This document shows, piece by piece, positions 1-11,806 of a stretch of DNA of 64,000 bases (positions are counted from its first letter, which is position 1; each line of letters begins with the position of its first letter). Origin of the DNA: Calycina herbarum (lineage: Eukaryota > Ascomycota > Leotiomycetes > Helotiales > Pezizellaceae); contig LLEY01000175.1 of assembly GCA_001414485.1 (NCBI GenBank), positions 1 to 64,000 of the forward strand. The letters are read 5' to 3'. The translations under genes and the position numbers were made by a program. The notes below the pieces were generated by a model that was given only the letters and a program-made list of their open reading frames with translations, had not been told where the DNA came from and ran no database searches.

Positions 1-182
1 TTAATAACTAAGTAATTATAATTAATAAGCTCTTAAAAATTAAAATCTTATTTATTTATATAATAATAAAACTAGGTTTTTAATTTTAATATTTTATATT
101 AATAAATAAAGAAAGTGCACGGTTATATATAGACGTTTTTTATATATAAAAAAAGTTACCGACTCGGTAATAAACCACGTTA
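1..182. repeat. Right end of a Fot1-like transposon, subtype A, cut by the window edge
   Basis: The segment ends in a terminal box reading ATAAACCACGT followed by TA (to 182), preceded by one copy of the unit GTTACCGACTCGGTAAT. This is the same end sequence as the right terminus of the complete element at 5610-7473. Only one 17-bp unit is visible here instead of two. Inward sequence is AT-rich with no readable transposase, so this is a truncated or heavily mutated copy whose body would lie left of the window. Confidence 0.55.
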
Positions 183-419
183 TAGCTTAAATATATATTA
201 CGTAGATATATTAAATCTATAGCTATTTATAAAGTATTATTTTAGACCGTAGACTATAGTTCGTCTCTTTTTTCTAGTTCGAATTCTACGGAATCCTTAG
301 TATAAAGCTTAAGCTATCTACTGCTTTCTACTCTTAGACTAATAAATAAACTAAAATACTAAACTAATAGATTAATTAACGTCTATAATCTTTTATTAGT
401 TACTACTAGAATAACTAGA

Positions 420-1240
420 GCGAACTTGTCTCTATTTTAGACTACGCCTAGCTTACGCTTCTATATAAGAGTCTAGAAGAGCTTTTACTCTTCGAAGTAA
501 TTAATAGATATATAGCTACTATGTTCTTTAACTAGAATCGCTTAGATAAACCTATAACTATACGCGAACAGCTAAACTAGATAGATACAAAGACACTAGT
601 ACGAAGGATATATAACACTTAGACTATAGTAAAGGAATTAGTAAGTAAAGTATAAGAGCGCTATACTAAGTCTATAAACTAGACTCGAAGAGTAGTAGAC
701 TTCGACATAGACGACTTTGTTTAAGTATTAACTTATAATTAGAAGACAGACCAGCTAAGCTATAAGCTAGACAGATAAAACGAGGGTCTATTCTAGATTA
801 TAGCCTATAAAGGCTACTCTTTCCAGCTCGAATTACTAGACTACTTCCGTATATACCTCGTATTCCACCTGTTACTACTCTATAAAGCTACTATAGATCC
901 GTTACCTAGATAGGTAAACGAGCTACCTCCGCTAATATAAGTTATAGATTAGAAAGAGTAAGAAGTAGAAGAAGTCTTAGCTATAAAGATAATTTATAGA
1001 AAGCTCTATTATAAGGTTAAATAGTTAGACTACGACCCTGATCTATAGTAGTATCTAGCCTCTAATTTTAAGTATTATCTATATAAATTACACGACTTTT
1101 ACCTCGCTAATCTAGCCTACGCTAGTCTATTAAAAGCCTTATAAAGCTAGATATAAGCGTAAGAGAATAGTATAGACGATTATAACTATCTTACTAATAA
1201 CTCGGTTATAATATAAAGCTTATAAACAAGTTTTTTTAAA
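420..1240 (+). mobile_element. RIP-decayed Ty3/Gypsy retrotransposon, end of the polyprotein (integrase tail and chromodomain)
   Basis: Reading the + strand through its stop codons gives the C-terminal part of a gypsy-class polyprotein. A stretch at about 790-900 carries the post-integrase motif (GYSFQLELLDYF, then VFHLLLLYKATIDPLP). At about 955-1110 there is a chromodomain-like segment (EVEEVLAIKIIYRKLYYKVK, LDYDPDL, YLASNFKYY, LHDFY). In-frame stops are TAG or TAA where the family has Trp or Gln, the pattern expected from RIP (CpA to TpA). No intact reading frame remains. Family assignment is from recognised motifs; the 5' limit is not defined. Confidence 0.7.
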
Positions 1241-1249
1241 AGAGAGAGG

Positions 1250-1790
1250 TAATATTACAGCGCTAGTCTATAACCTAGAAGAATATACGTAATAGCACGT
1301 AATAGTACGTAACCTTAATAATCACCTTAGGATATATAGATCTATAATAAGAGCTATAACGAGAGCTATAGCGAGATCTTAGCTCCTTTATAGCTATAAT
1401 AAAAGCTATAGCGAGATCTTAGCTATACGTGCTTCTAGCTCTTTATAGCTCGTACGAGATTTCAGCTTCTTATAGCTTATACTTACTTAGTAACCCCTTC
1501 TCTCTAGGTATATAACCCGGGTTACCTTTGTAGATAGAACTGTAGCTTTAAATTCTCGTATTTATATATATATACTCTTATATCTTTGCCTTTAGTTATA
1601 GTTCGTAATAGCTATAATAAGAGCTATAGCGAGATCTTAGCTACTTATAGCTTATACTTACTAAGCAACTACTTTTCTCTAGATATATAGCTCGCGTTGT
1701 CTTTGTAGATAGAACTATAGCTTTAAATTCTCGTATTTATATATATATACTCTTATATCTTTGTCTTCAGTTATAGTTCGTAATACTAGT
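1250..1790. repeat. AT-rich repeat with a 175-bp tandem duplication (possible LTR region)
   Basis: A block containing GATAGAACTGTAGCTTTAAA and GTTATAGTTCGTAATA occurs twice in direct orientation. The first copy ends at 1610 and the second at 1785, so the period is 175 bp. Shorter related pieces (AGCTATAGCGAGATCTTAGC) recur at about 1350, 1403 and 1625. It lies directly downstream of the Gypsy polyprotein end, where an LTR would be expected. No TG...CA termini could be fixed because of mutation, so the LTR reading is inference. Confidence 0.5.
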
Positions 1791-1799
1791 AGCTGTTAG

Positions 1800-2300
1800 T
1801 ATTAATAGCTAAGCTCTTTAGATAATAGAGGAGATAGTAGACTCCTAGAGAAAGAATAAAAAGTTTAAATACCTTATTCGTTAGTAAGAATATAGTAAAA
1901 ACGAGAATACCTAGGAACTTTTAATAAACGTTATTAGTAGTAGTAATTCTATTTATACGTTTAAGAGTAAATTCTCTACAAAGCTTTAACCTACTAAGAA
2001 TAAACAATTAAAAGCGTCCTAGGAGCTACGAGAGAGTGTACACGTCTAGTAGAAAGAGAGATCTTATGTAAAGATTTAAGTTTAGTAAATAAGCTCGGTT
2101 ATTCTTCGGAAATTAGAATTCGTACTATTAGATTTAGTTAAATAGTTCTTCTACTTAGAGAACTCTTCTCTCCTTATAGACAATCTAATTATATACTATT
2201 ATAATAAGATATAGTGCTCTTTGAGCACGATTTGTTTAAGAGGACATATTTAATAAACTATAAAGGAAAAGATACAAATAGATTTGAATTAAATTAGGAT
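1800..2300 (+). mobile_element. RIP-decayed fragment with a second chromodomain remnant
   Basis: At about 1861-1930 the + strand reads KFKYLIR, two stops, then EYSKNENT, stop, ELLINV. This is the core of a chromodomain in which a conserved Trp pair has become TAG. It does not continue the Gypsy frame at 420-1240, so it comes from a different element or another part of a nested one. The AT-rich character ends near 2300, where normal base composition resumes. Confidence 0.5.
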
Positions 2301-3948
2301 TATTCCTAAAGCGAAAATTAGAAGACTCGACAACAACTGATCACAAAAATACAGAAAAAATACAGCTATGTACTCAAGATGCTAGTTTACCTTGTAACAA
2401 AGCGTTGGAAGTTTATATCATGTTTGCGTTGAGTTACAGGTGTTTGTATTTTTGTAGTTTGAGACAATGGCCACGTTCCGTGTCCGCCTAAATAAATGTT
2501 GAACCTGAGCCCTCCTTTATTTTTAATGCAACGCCTGCACGACTTCAAGGTTCCCAGCTGTTGGAATTAACATCTCATTTGGGGTATGTGTGTTTTGTCA
2601 CCGTTGTTGTGCGAGTAGTATACTGTACTGTACTTTTGATGTATCTACTCTCTCTTTTGGAATCCTGATTGGTTTCTATGGAATGGGTTAATAGTGAGAG
2701 TCTTGTGGGGTATTTTCAAGTTTGTTAGGGTTTGATAAAGGGTTTGTGGCGGCTAGACATATCGAAGGGGAAATTTTGAAGAAGGGTTAGAACAATAATC
2801 GTAAGTACTTTGTGAGTTGGGAGATGAGTATTTGAATTACTGTCTTACTTGGCTACTAGATGAATATGAACTGTGAAGTACGTCTTTTGCTGCAAGGATT
2901 GGAGGGTTTATCTCCCTGATATCATTTTAAGCGAATCAAAAGGGCTTGGGACTCCTACATGTTATATAATTAGGGGTAAGGACATTGTTCCCCGGCACCA
3001 TTTCATCTTGCTGTGCGATAAAGTGTGGGATTATCGTAGCTCTTAATCGTGGGAACTCGTGAGATTCAGAGAATTGCCTTTTCGCTTATTAAATTTTCTC
3101 GTTTAATGGTATCAGTTGTTCCAGAATGCATTTGGATGGCGGGGAGCAATGGCCAACTTTCTTACTTCCTTTCTTGCTTAGCATTCAAGAAAGTATTCCA
3201 ACTGAGCCTGCGCCCACTTGCCAAGATATGAGAGTTTCGCTTTCTAGAATTTGCCAAGTAATCATAGGCTCTCTCTTTTAGTTGACGTTAAAACTAACCC
3301 TTGTGTTGGTTTACGTCTGGGATTGCCATTGAAAATCACATTTTCAGGGGGGAATTGGAACTTGCCTTTGAAGACCGCGGACATAACTTAAATATTCGCT
3401 GGGAATGATCAGAATTGCACCGTGCATACAGAGATTTTTATGTCAAATTGCTCAGCAACGAGGCTCAATACCAACACCAACACCAACACATCCTTTGAAT
3501 TTCATTTTTATGTAATTTCTGACTTCACGGGGGCATATTGCGGCACGACACCCAAATTCTTTTTGCTTTCCTCGTAGGTCAAGGCAGTATTTCTATGACA
3601 ACTCCACTGAGCCTCCCAACATAACAATGATGATCACTATTTTCCCAGCGAAGGATTTGGAAGGAAGGGTTTTGATACGTACATATTGTGTGAATTTATA
3701 TTCAAAAACTAGATTTGACATCATGTTATAATACTCTACCAATACTGACCATGGAATAATCTTTCCAGGATGGAGTTGGTTATACTATAAGAAGAATGGA
3801 GTTTCGTCCCAATTCCAGATTTTCTCATCATCCACTTAAGCTTATTATTTTACCATTTCCGGTTCTATAACAAATTGGTTTGTTTATACGGATCTTCACT
3901 TTTTCAAATTTTTAATTGGTCGATCTTTTTGTACTCGAGTTCTTCAAT
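2301..3948. other. Intergenic, no gene seen
   Basis: Composition returns to normal. Short frames here lack introns, recognisable motifs or good starts. A small CCAACA x3 microsatellite sits at about 3471-3488. The last few hundred bases should contain the promoter of the broken protease gene at 3949. Confidence 0.6.
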
Positions 3949-5397
3949 ATGAAGCTCACCTCGACCATTCTGTTCGCTTCCAGCGCTGCAGCTTTCGTCG
4001 CTGAACGCTCCTTTACACCCACCTACAAACCCTCCTCTACACCTTGCCCATACATCCGCCCAGACTCGGACCGCCTTGTGCCAGAGGGATATATAGTCCG
4101 ATTCAAGCCCAACCACAAGCTCGAAGATCATTTTAAAAACATCGGCTTCGATGTCCGTCAATTCGCCGCCTCATTTAGAGATATTGAACTAGGCAATTCA
4201 TATTCGTTCACATTAGCCGAAAGCAACCATTCAATGATCCACGACTATATCCGTCATGACCCTGGTGTCCTAAAGATAGAACACAATGAATATCTACCCG
4301 ACACTCACGACTCCGTATACGAGGCGGTAAGAGAACCAACTTTTCTTCAACGCCTGGGCAAAATATTCGACGGCATCAGCAAAAGAGCCGACAAATATTT
4401 CAACGGCGGTTTGACTAGAGAGGCACGCACAATGGAACGATGTGATGATCACAACAGGTGTGAGAATGGATTTTGGGGGAGAGGGAAATGAATGGAAGAA
4501 ATTTGGACCAAGACATTATTTGGCCAATAGTGGGCAGGGGGTCAATGTTTATGTGTTTGATTCTGGCATAAAGACCGAGCATGATTATTTCAGAGAGCGG
4601 GCTGATGGCAACAGAATCGCAACCCATTTTAAAGGGGAAAAAACCTCGGAACAAGCACCGTACTGTGGCCGTGGACATAACTTGGTAAGTATTTGGTCAT
4701 GTGTCTTTGAAAAGCCCCTCTAATCAATTCTCTTTTAGGATGACAAAGAAGGGCACGGTACACACGTAGTGGGTATAATTTCTAACAAGTATGGGGGCAC
4801 TGCACAGAAGGCAAATTTGATTAGCGTCAAGGTCCAGATGTGTGGAGGGGATATTGCTAGTGCCGAGGCAGCTATGTACGATGGTACGTCAACTTCTGAA
4901 ATGTGTCATTCTTGAGATCGAGTCAAGTTGCAAGGCAGGAAGGAGTGATGTGTTTGTCGACTCTTGAATCTTTCCATAAGAAGTAAGCTGACTCCGAGAT
5001 TTTGGGAATACAGTTGTCAAAGAACATGTTTACAACAAGCACACGAAACCATCAGGTTTTAGGGGCTCTGTTATTAATATGTCAATCGCATGGGTCAAAC
5101 AAGACGGTACACCTGCCGAGAGCGGTGGTATGCAAGATGCTCTAGACATGGCTAAAAGAGAGGGGATTCCCATCGCAGCAGCAGCGGGAAACAAAGCAAG
5201 GGACTATCTCGAAGTCTCGGCCAAGTATGTTTATACATTGTGTGATATTGGAAATAGAAAATGCTGACATCAATTCTCAGGTTGCCAGCCACTTTCAGCG
5301 TCGGAGCTGTCGATATTACTACACAAAGGTGAATAGGTGGCTACCCTAGCAGTATTAACCTCTTTGTATTCAACCTATAACAGTAGTAAAGGATTTA
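3949..5397 (+). pseudogene. Subtilisin-like serine protease (S8), frameshifted and 3'-truncated
   Basis: The product would be a secreted proteinase-K-type subtilase. The first ATG (3949) opens a signal peptide (MKLTSTILFASSAAAFVAE) followed by an I9-type propeptide. The catalytic Asp segment (VYVFDSGI, about 4548-4570) lies in the next reading frame. A one-base change in the G-rich stretch at about 4475-4490 is the simplest cause, since no plausible intron joins the frames there. Introns 4685-4738, 4884-5013 and 5225-5280 splice cleanly and give the catalytic His motif (GHGTHVVG), then INMSIAW, then AAAAGN. After LPATFSVGAVDITTQ a further intron (about 5329-5382) leads to about 15 bases that still match the family (SSKGFTN). 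The frame then runs into AT-rich repeat at about 5398. The C-terminal part with the catalytic Ser (GTSMA) is absent, so the gene is almost certainly dead. Confidence 0.8.
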
Positions 5398-5609
5398 CAA
5401 ATTAGGCTTAGTATCGATTGTCTATCTTTAGTCTCTTCTTAGTCTCTTAGAAATAATTCTAAGCTAGCCTCTAAGTAGTTACTTAGAGTAGAATAACCTT
5501 TAATCTAGTATCACTTATATCTACTTCTATAAATGTTTATAAAATAGTAAATAAAGTCCTAGTCTTTATAGAAGATAATATACTATATAGCTAGTAATTA
5601 ATTAATATA
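5398..5609. other. RIP-affected repeat sequence of unknown class
   Basis: AT-rich sequence full of TA dinucleotides begins abruptly inside the protease exon and runs to the TA target site of the Fot1-like element at 5610. I recognise no domain in any frame. It is probably the edge of an older insertion into which the Fot1-like element later jumped. Confidence 0.5.
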
Positions 5610-7473
5610 TAACGTGGTTTATCACCGAGTCGGTAATATTACCGAGTCGGTAATTTTCTCTTATATTCTACTCTATTAAGTTTAACACGCGTTTTCTCAA
5701 CTACTATAAATAGAAGTTTATACTAAAGAAGCTCGAATAATCCTAGCCCTTGAAGCTATTCGTTTATCTAAGAAGATTAACTCTTTAGCTGTAGTAAAGC
5801 TTTATAGAGTACTTAGATCTATACTCTTAGATAGAATAGCTAGCTGAACTCCTTAAAACGAAATCCGACCTAACTATATTAAGTTATCTAAGATAGAAGA
5901 GGAAGTAATTATTCGGAATATACTTGACCTAGATTCTAGAGAGTTTACACCCTAGCTAGCTAGTGTAGAAGATATAGTAAATTTTATCCTAGAATTAAGA
6001 GAGAGGAAACGCGTCGGTAAGCTCTAAGTATATCGATTCGTACAACGATAACCAGCTCTTAAGACGCGTTTTAATCACGTCTATGATTTCTAAAGAGCCT
6101 TATACGAAGATTCTAAGCTAATTAGCTCGTGGTTCCGACTAGTTGAAAATATAAGAGTAAAATATAAGGTGTTAGACTATAACTTCTATAACTTTAACGA
6201 AACCGGCTTTATAATAGATATAATTTACTCTATAATAGTTGTTACCTATGTAGATCGACGTAGCAGAGATAAGACAGTTCAGCTAGGGAATTAGGAATAG
6301 GCTATAGCGATTGCTTATATTAATAGTAAAGGCTAGAGTATCTCTCTATTTCTAGTGGTTCAGGGTAAGAACTATCTCTTAAATTAGTATATAGATAGCG
6401 GTCTTCTAACTAATTAGGTTATTAAACCGATAAGTAATAGATAGATAAATAATAAGACAGGTCTAGAATAGCTAGAACACTTCGATAAATATACTACTAC
6501 TTATATAAGAGGTTTATATTAAATACTCGTATTAGATAGATATAAGAGTTACGAATCAGCTAAGTTCTAAGAGTACTATAAGATATATAACATTATTACT
6601 CTTAGATTACCTCTCTATTTATCCTATCTTACCTAGCCACTTGATATTAGGTACTTTAGTATCTTAAAACGAGTATATAGTTAGTAGATTAAGACGTTTA
6701 TTAAAGCCTATATCAACTATATTACGAAGGTAGAGTTCTTTCTAGCCTTTACAGCAGTGTATAAGGAATCTATAATAGCCTAAAACTGTTAGACTAGATT
6801 CCGTAGAGCTAGCTTAGTACCTTTTAACCCGTAAGCAGTGCTTTTAAAGCTTAACGTGAAGTTATAGACTCTAACTCCCTCTAGACCCTCTATAGCTAAC
6901 AGCTACTCTTAGGTCTCCTAGACTCCTTCTAACTCAACTAAAGCTCTCTTATAAACAACTCTTATTCGAAATCGGATTACCTGTTACTAAGGGAGCTTAC
7001 TAACTCTACTCTTTAAGACAGTTACTATATTAGTCAAAGGTACAGAGCGAATAGCTTATAAGATAACCCTACTGTCCGCTGAGGTGTATACTCTTTAAGC
7101 AGCTAATAAAGCTCTAAGTAAACGCCGAAGGGCTAAAAAGGCTCGTGTCCGTTAAGAGAGTACACTTATAGTAGAGGATACCTAAGATATTATAGCTTAA
7201 AAGGATATAGATAAGCAGGTACGACGCGATATATATATAGCAGAGAGTAGTTATAAGAAGAGGTAGCTGTCTAGACAATACTATAGAATCTATAGAAAAG
7301 CTAGTTACAACGTATAAACTTGTTAAGAAGCTGTAAATATATCTAGTTTATTAGATTCCGATTAGATTTAGTTAATTTAATATATTATAGTTGATTTATT
7401 AATATTTAAAGTTTAATACTAAGGAAAAATTACTAACTCGGTGATATTACCGACTCGGTAATAAACTACGTTA
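5610..7473 (+). mobile_element. Fot1/pogo-like DNA transposon, subtype A, complete but RIP-inactivated
   Basis: The element is bounded by TA (5610-5611 and 7472-7473) and has long terminal inverted repeats. The left end reads ACGTGGTTTATC followed by two 17-bp units (ACCGAGTCGGTAATATT); the right end is its inverted, mutated copy. Read on + through its stops, the interior is a pogo-family transposase: a helix-turn-helix start (about 5720-5830), the segment LDLDSREFTP near 5930, YNFYNFNETGF at about 6180-6215 (first catalytic Asp region, here Asn-Glu), a LVLDRYKSYES-like stretch near 6530, and LSYLTxPLDIRYFSILKR near 6620-6670. Stops are mainly TAG or TAA at Trp or Gln positions. At about 1.86 kb it matches the usual size of Fot1 elements. 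It cannot be autonomous now. Confidence 0.85.
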
Positions 7474-9139
7474 CTAAAATAGTACATAAGAGCTTTATAA
7501 ATAGTATTAAAAGTAAGAAACGAGGTATAAGAGATTATATAGTTTAAGTAAGATAGTTCTCTAATTTTCCTACTTTTATTCTATTACTTTTACTTCTACT
7601 TTTATATCTAGCTACGTGTTATAAATCACGTTATACGTAGTAAGTAGTCTAGACAGCGCTCTAATAGAATAAGACACGATATCTAGGAAATAGAAGGTAC
7701 TATAGAAGGGAATTAGTAATACAGAGGTATTTAGGTATTCTAGAATCTCACTGTTAGATAACCGTTGGAAGTTACGTAATAGATCTAGGCCTGTAGAGGG
7801 ATCCAGATAGTACAAAGGATTCTATATAAGACTAGTACGTCTGCTATTAGATAGGAGCTTCGTACTTAACTTTAGTTATTAATCTTATTATCTTATTTAA
7901 TATCTTTGATATAAGTAACGAGTTCACTTCTAAGTGAATAACCCGGCGTATCTATACTTCTTACTTATATACTAACCTTCGAAACGATTACTCTTATTAG
8001 ATAGTTTAAGTTTCGTTATACTACGCTACTACTATATAATACTAAGAATACGTTATAATATCTTAATATTAGTCTCTTAAGTACTTAGTAATCTAGGCTT
8101 CTTATCTTAGAAATTTAAAGCTTAAAGTATATCTTTAATACTTTCTAGCGAATCTAGTAAGTGCTCTAGAAAATCACGTGTCTACGCTTCCTTAGAAGCT
8201 AAGTAAACTACTCTTTAATAATAAGATTAAGTACCGTCTATAAAAAGTAAAAGATTACTCTACGAAAGCTATAGTATAAACTTTTAATAGCTAGAAGATA
8301 AAATAATAATTAATTATAGAATCTAAGAGAAAGTAATAAGAGGCTACTATAGAACGTACTACTACTAAATACTCTATTTTTATTATTAAGTAAAAGAAGG
8401 ATAAATTAGCCGTTGCTAGAGAGTAAGCTATCTAGAAGAAGACTAGAGCTAGAGAATCCTTCTTTATAAAAGCTTCTAATAAAACTACTAAAACAATTAA
8501 AGCGAAAGTATATAAGAAGAGATTTATCTTTAATAAGAAAAAGGCTAAAAGTAAGTAGTAATCTTAAATTTAGTATCTATTACTAATTTATATAGATACT
8601 CTAGCTTCTTCTTCTTCTTCTTTAACCTCTAAAGCGCCGAAGCCTATCTCTATTACTAAAATCTATATTTAAGTAGCTCTGTATATCTATACGTATATAA
8701 CGAGTACTAAGGACTTCTCTACTATCGAAAGTATCTCTACGATTATATATACTTCTATAGTATAACGTAGTAAGATAGTTAATATATAAATTAATAACGA
8801 CTTTCTATTTTAGATATCTTACTTATCTACTAGTAACTCTAAGAATCTATTTAACTTTGAATTAGTATCTTAGAATCTATAAACTAAAGAGTTCGCTATT
8901 AAGCTTCTAGAGGTTATCTATTATACTATCTCTACTCTTAGTAGATAAGATCTTATTAATATACTACTCTTTACTAATTAGATAGAAGACGTCTTTCTAG
9001 CTATAAATATTAATATTAGAAAGAGAAAAGCTAAGCGATTAAGTACTATAGATTATAAGAAGACAGACGACGTACGAGCTCCTATATAATACTTTAACTT
9101 ACTAAAAGGTTTTATTAATAAAAAGTACTATAAAGTATA
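7474..9139. mobile_element. RIP-decayed transposon sequence, class uncertain
   Basis: AT-rich, TA-loaded sequence lies between two Fot1-like elements. At 7620-7632 there is a mutated copy of the Fot1 terminal box (ATAAATCACGTTA), suggesting another buried end. From about 8400 the + strand reads a lysine-rich stretch (KDKLAVARE, then KASNKTTKTIKAKVYKKRF) through scattered stops, followed by a long weakly coding segment to about 9110. The lysine-rich part resembles tails of fungal transposases, but I cannot assign it firmly. The element at 9140 appears to be inserted into this sequence. Confidence 0.45.
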
Positions 9140-10643
9140 TAACGTAGTTTATTAGGACCCTGGTTATATTAGAACTCTGATTAATTTTCCTTAGTATATA
9201 ACTTTGAACTTAAATAACTTAACTATAATATATTAAATTAACTCTTTATAATCAGAGTCTAATATACTAGATATATCTATAGCTTCTTAATAAGTTTATA
9301 CGTTATAACTAGCTTTTCTATAGGTTCTATAGTATTGTCTAGACAGTTGCCTCTTCTTATAACTACCTCTCGCTATATATATATCGCGTCGTACCTGCTT
9401 ATCTACGCCTTTCTAGGCTATAATATCCTATATATCCTCTATAATAAGTATACCCTCTTTATAGACACGAGCTTTTTTAGCTCTCCGGCGTTTACTAAGA
9501 GCTTTATTTGCTACCTAAAGTATACGTATCTTAGTAGACAGAAGAGTTATCTTATAAGCTATTTACTCTATACCTTTAGCTAGCGCTGTAACTGTCTTAA
9601 ATAAAGAGGTTAGCGAGCTTCTCTAATAGCGAGTAATTCGATTTTATATAAGAGTTAACTATAAAAGAGCTTCTATTAGATTAGAAGAGGTCTGAGATTC
9701 CTATAAAAGAGTGTTAGTAGTAGAGAGTCTAGAGAGTATTAGAACTTATACAAGCAGTAGTATATTAATTAAAATGTTTTATCTATTCTAGATCTATCTT
9801 ATTATTCGTCTATCTGTTAATTATCGGTTTAATAACCTAGTTAGATAGAAGACCGCTATTAGTATACTAATTTATAAGATAATTCTTTTCTTAAACTACT
9901 AAAAATAGAGGAATACTCTAGCCTTTACTATTAATATAAGCAATAGTAGTAGCCTATTCTCGATTCTCTAGCTAAACTGCCTTACCTCTACTATGTTAAT
10001 CTATATAAGTAACAACTATTATAGAATAAATCACGTCTATTATAAACCTAGTTTCGTCGAAGTTATAGAAGTCGTAGTCTAAAACTCTATATTTCGCTTA
10101 TATATTTATAACTAGTTAAAACTATATACTAATTAGCTTAGGATCTTCGTATAAGGCTTTTTAGAAATTATAAACGCGATTAAAACACGTCTTAAGAATT
10201 AGTTATCGTTATATAAACTAATAAGCCTAGAGCTTATTAACGCGTTTTCCTCTCTACGACTTAAGAATAAAATTAGCTATATCTTCTATACTAGCTAGCT
10301 AGGGTACAAACCCTCTAGAATCTATATTAAGTATATTCTAAACAATTACTTCTTCTTCTATCTTAAATAATTTAAGGTTTACTAGTTAACAGTCGGCTAG
10401 AGAAAGATAGCTGTTTATTCTATTATTAAGTATAGAATAAGGTATTTCGTAGATCTTTGTAGCTTTCTATCGACTTAGCTTTTTAGATGTTCGAATTACC
10501 TTAATAGCTAGAATAACTTTTGATTCTTTAGTAATAATAGATATAGTAGAAGATTAAAAAAACGTGTATTAAAGTTAAAGAGTAGGATTTCAGGAAAATT
10601 AATCGAGGTTCTAATATAACCGAGGTTCTGATAAACCACGTTA
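9140..10643 (-). mobile_element. Fot1/pogo-like DNA transposon, subtype B, RIP-inactivated and shortened
   Basis: It is flanked by TA (9140-9141, 10642-10643) with terminal inverted repeats of about 50 bp. Each end is the box ACGTRGTTTATNA plus two 17-bp units of the form AGAACCTCGGTTATATT. The transposase reads on the minus strand: YDFYNFDET at about 10050-10085 keeps the Asp of the first catalytic motif, and the equivalent of DSRGFVP lies near 10310. Stops interrupt every domain. At 1.5 kb it is about 0.35 kb shorter than the other two copies, so it has probably also lost internal sequence. Confidence 0.8.
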
Positions 10644-11806
10644 TAGTATTTAATAGTTATACTAATAACAAGTCTTAATCTTCTAAAAAGAGGTAATCTA
10701 TCGCGCTCTTATAGAATACCTAGAAGCTACTAATTCTACTTCAACTTTTAAAGCCTATTATAGTATCTAATAACGAGTCTATTATACTTAAAGATAAGGC
10801 TTAAGATAGAGAAGGAAATATAAGATCTATATTATCGCTAGAGAATAGTACTAGTACTAGAGTAAGTATAATATTAATAGATAATTCTAAATCTAATCTT
10901 CTAGAGATTAGTATAATTATTACTACTAATCTAGAGCGCTACGGAATCGTTGCTATTAATCTAGGAAACTGCTCTACTACTTAATTAGAAGATAATAATA
11001 AGAAAGATAAATCTAGAGACAGATATAGAAGTAATATAAGAAGTAAGAAAGAGGATACGGATATAGAGAAGGATATTAATAGCGAAAGAATATTAACTCT
11101 AGGCTTATACTCGTCGTCGTTTCTTAAAGAGAATAGAGAGAAAGAGAGCTTAATAGTATCTACTAAGTTAAATATACTAGAGAGAATAGATATAGTATAA
11201 TAATAGATAGCTATAAACGAGTAAATTATAAGAGATCTTAATACTTAATTATATATAGATACTAATACTACTATTATCAAAGGTAGACTTAAATTAATTA
11301 ATAAGACTAAGTAATTAAAACTCGATTAAGAGCTTAATAAGAGAGTGTAATAGCCAGCTATTAATAGAATTGCCGAGTTATCGAAACAGCTAAGAATACG
11401 TACCGAGTATAGTATAGCATAGATAGTTACGGAACAGTGAATACCGAGGGCACGGAATAGGATTATAGTATAGTTTTAGTTTCGGGATTGTTAGAGCCGG
11501 ATCGGTATAGACTTTTATTATTATCCAGCTCTCTTATATATAGATACTCTTACTCTCTCTTAAGAAAAGACTAATTTAGTCTTTTCCTTCGTATTAGAGC
11601 CTAGTATTCGAGTATATTATTCTACCGAACGCACTTCTATATACCTCTTTTATAGTAGTATCCGTTTTATACTATTATAGAGAGTCTTTAGTATCTCTTA
11701 TTTTTAGATTAAATTTATACTTATAGTATTAAAAGTCTTAACTATCTCTTTTATACTATTGTTTATTAGGTATTTATATAACGTTATTATTTATACTAAG
11801 TATATA
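10644..11806. mobile_element. RIP-decayed repeat, possibly retroelement gag and LTR sequence
   Basis: Two different textures are visible. About 10650-11350 is acidic and Asn/Ser-rich in its longest open stretches, like a degraded gag. About 11350-11806 is less TA-rich, with a TATATATAG box at about 11535, and could be an LTR. No polymerase motifs are readable. It ends at the TA target of the next Fot1-like element. The class is a guess. Confidence 0.35.

Noticed and set aside
7612..7815. Minus-strand open frame in the repeat block
   Set aside because: It lies in RIP-mutated sequence and shows no transposon or gene motif.
9335..9583. Plus-strand hydrophobic frame inside the second Fot1-like element
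   Set aside because: It is antisense to the transposase remnant; hydrophobicity comes from AT-rich codons.
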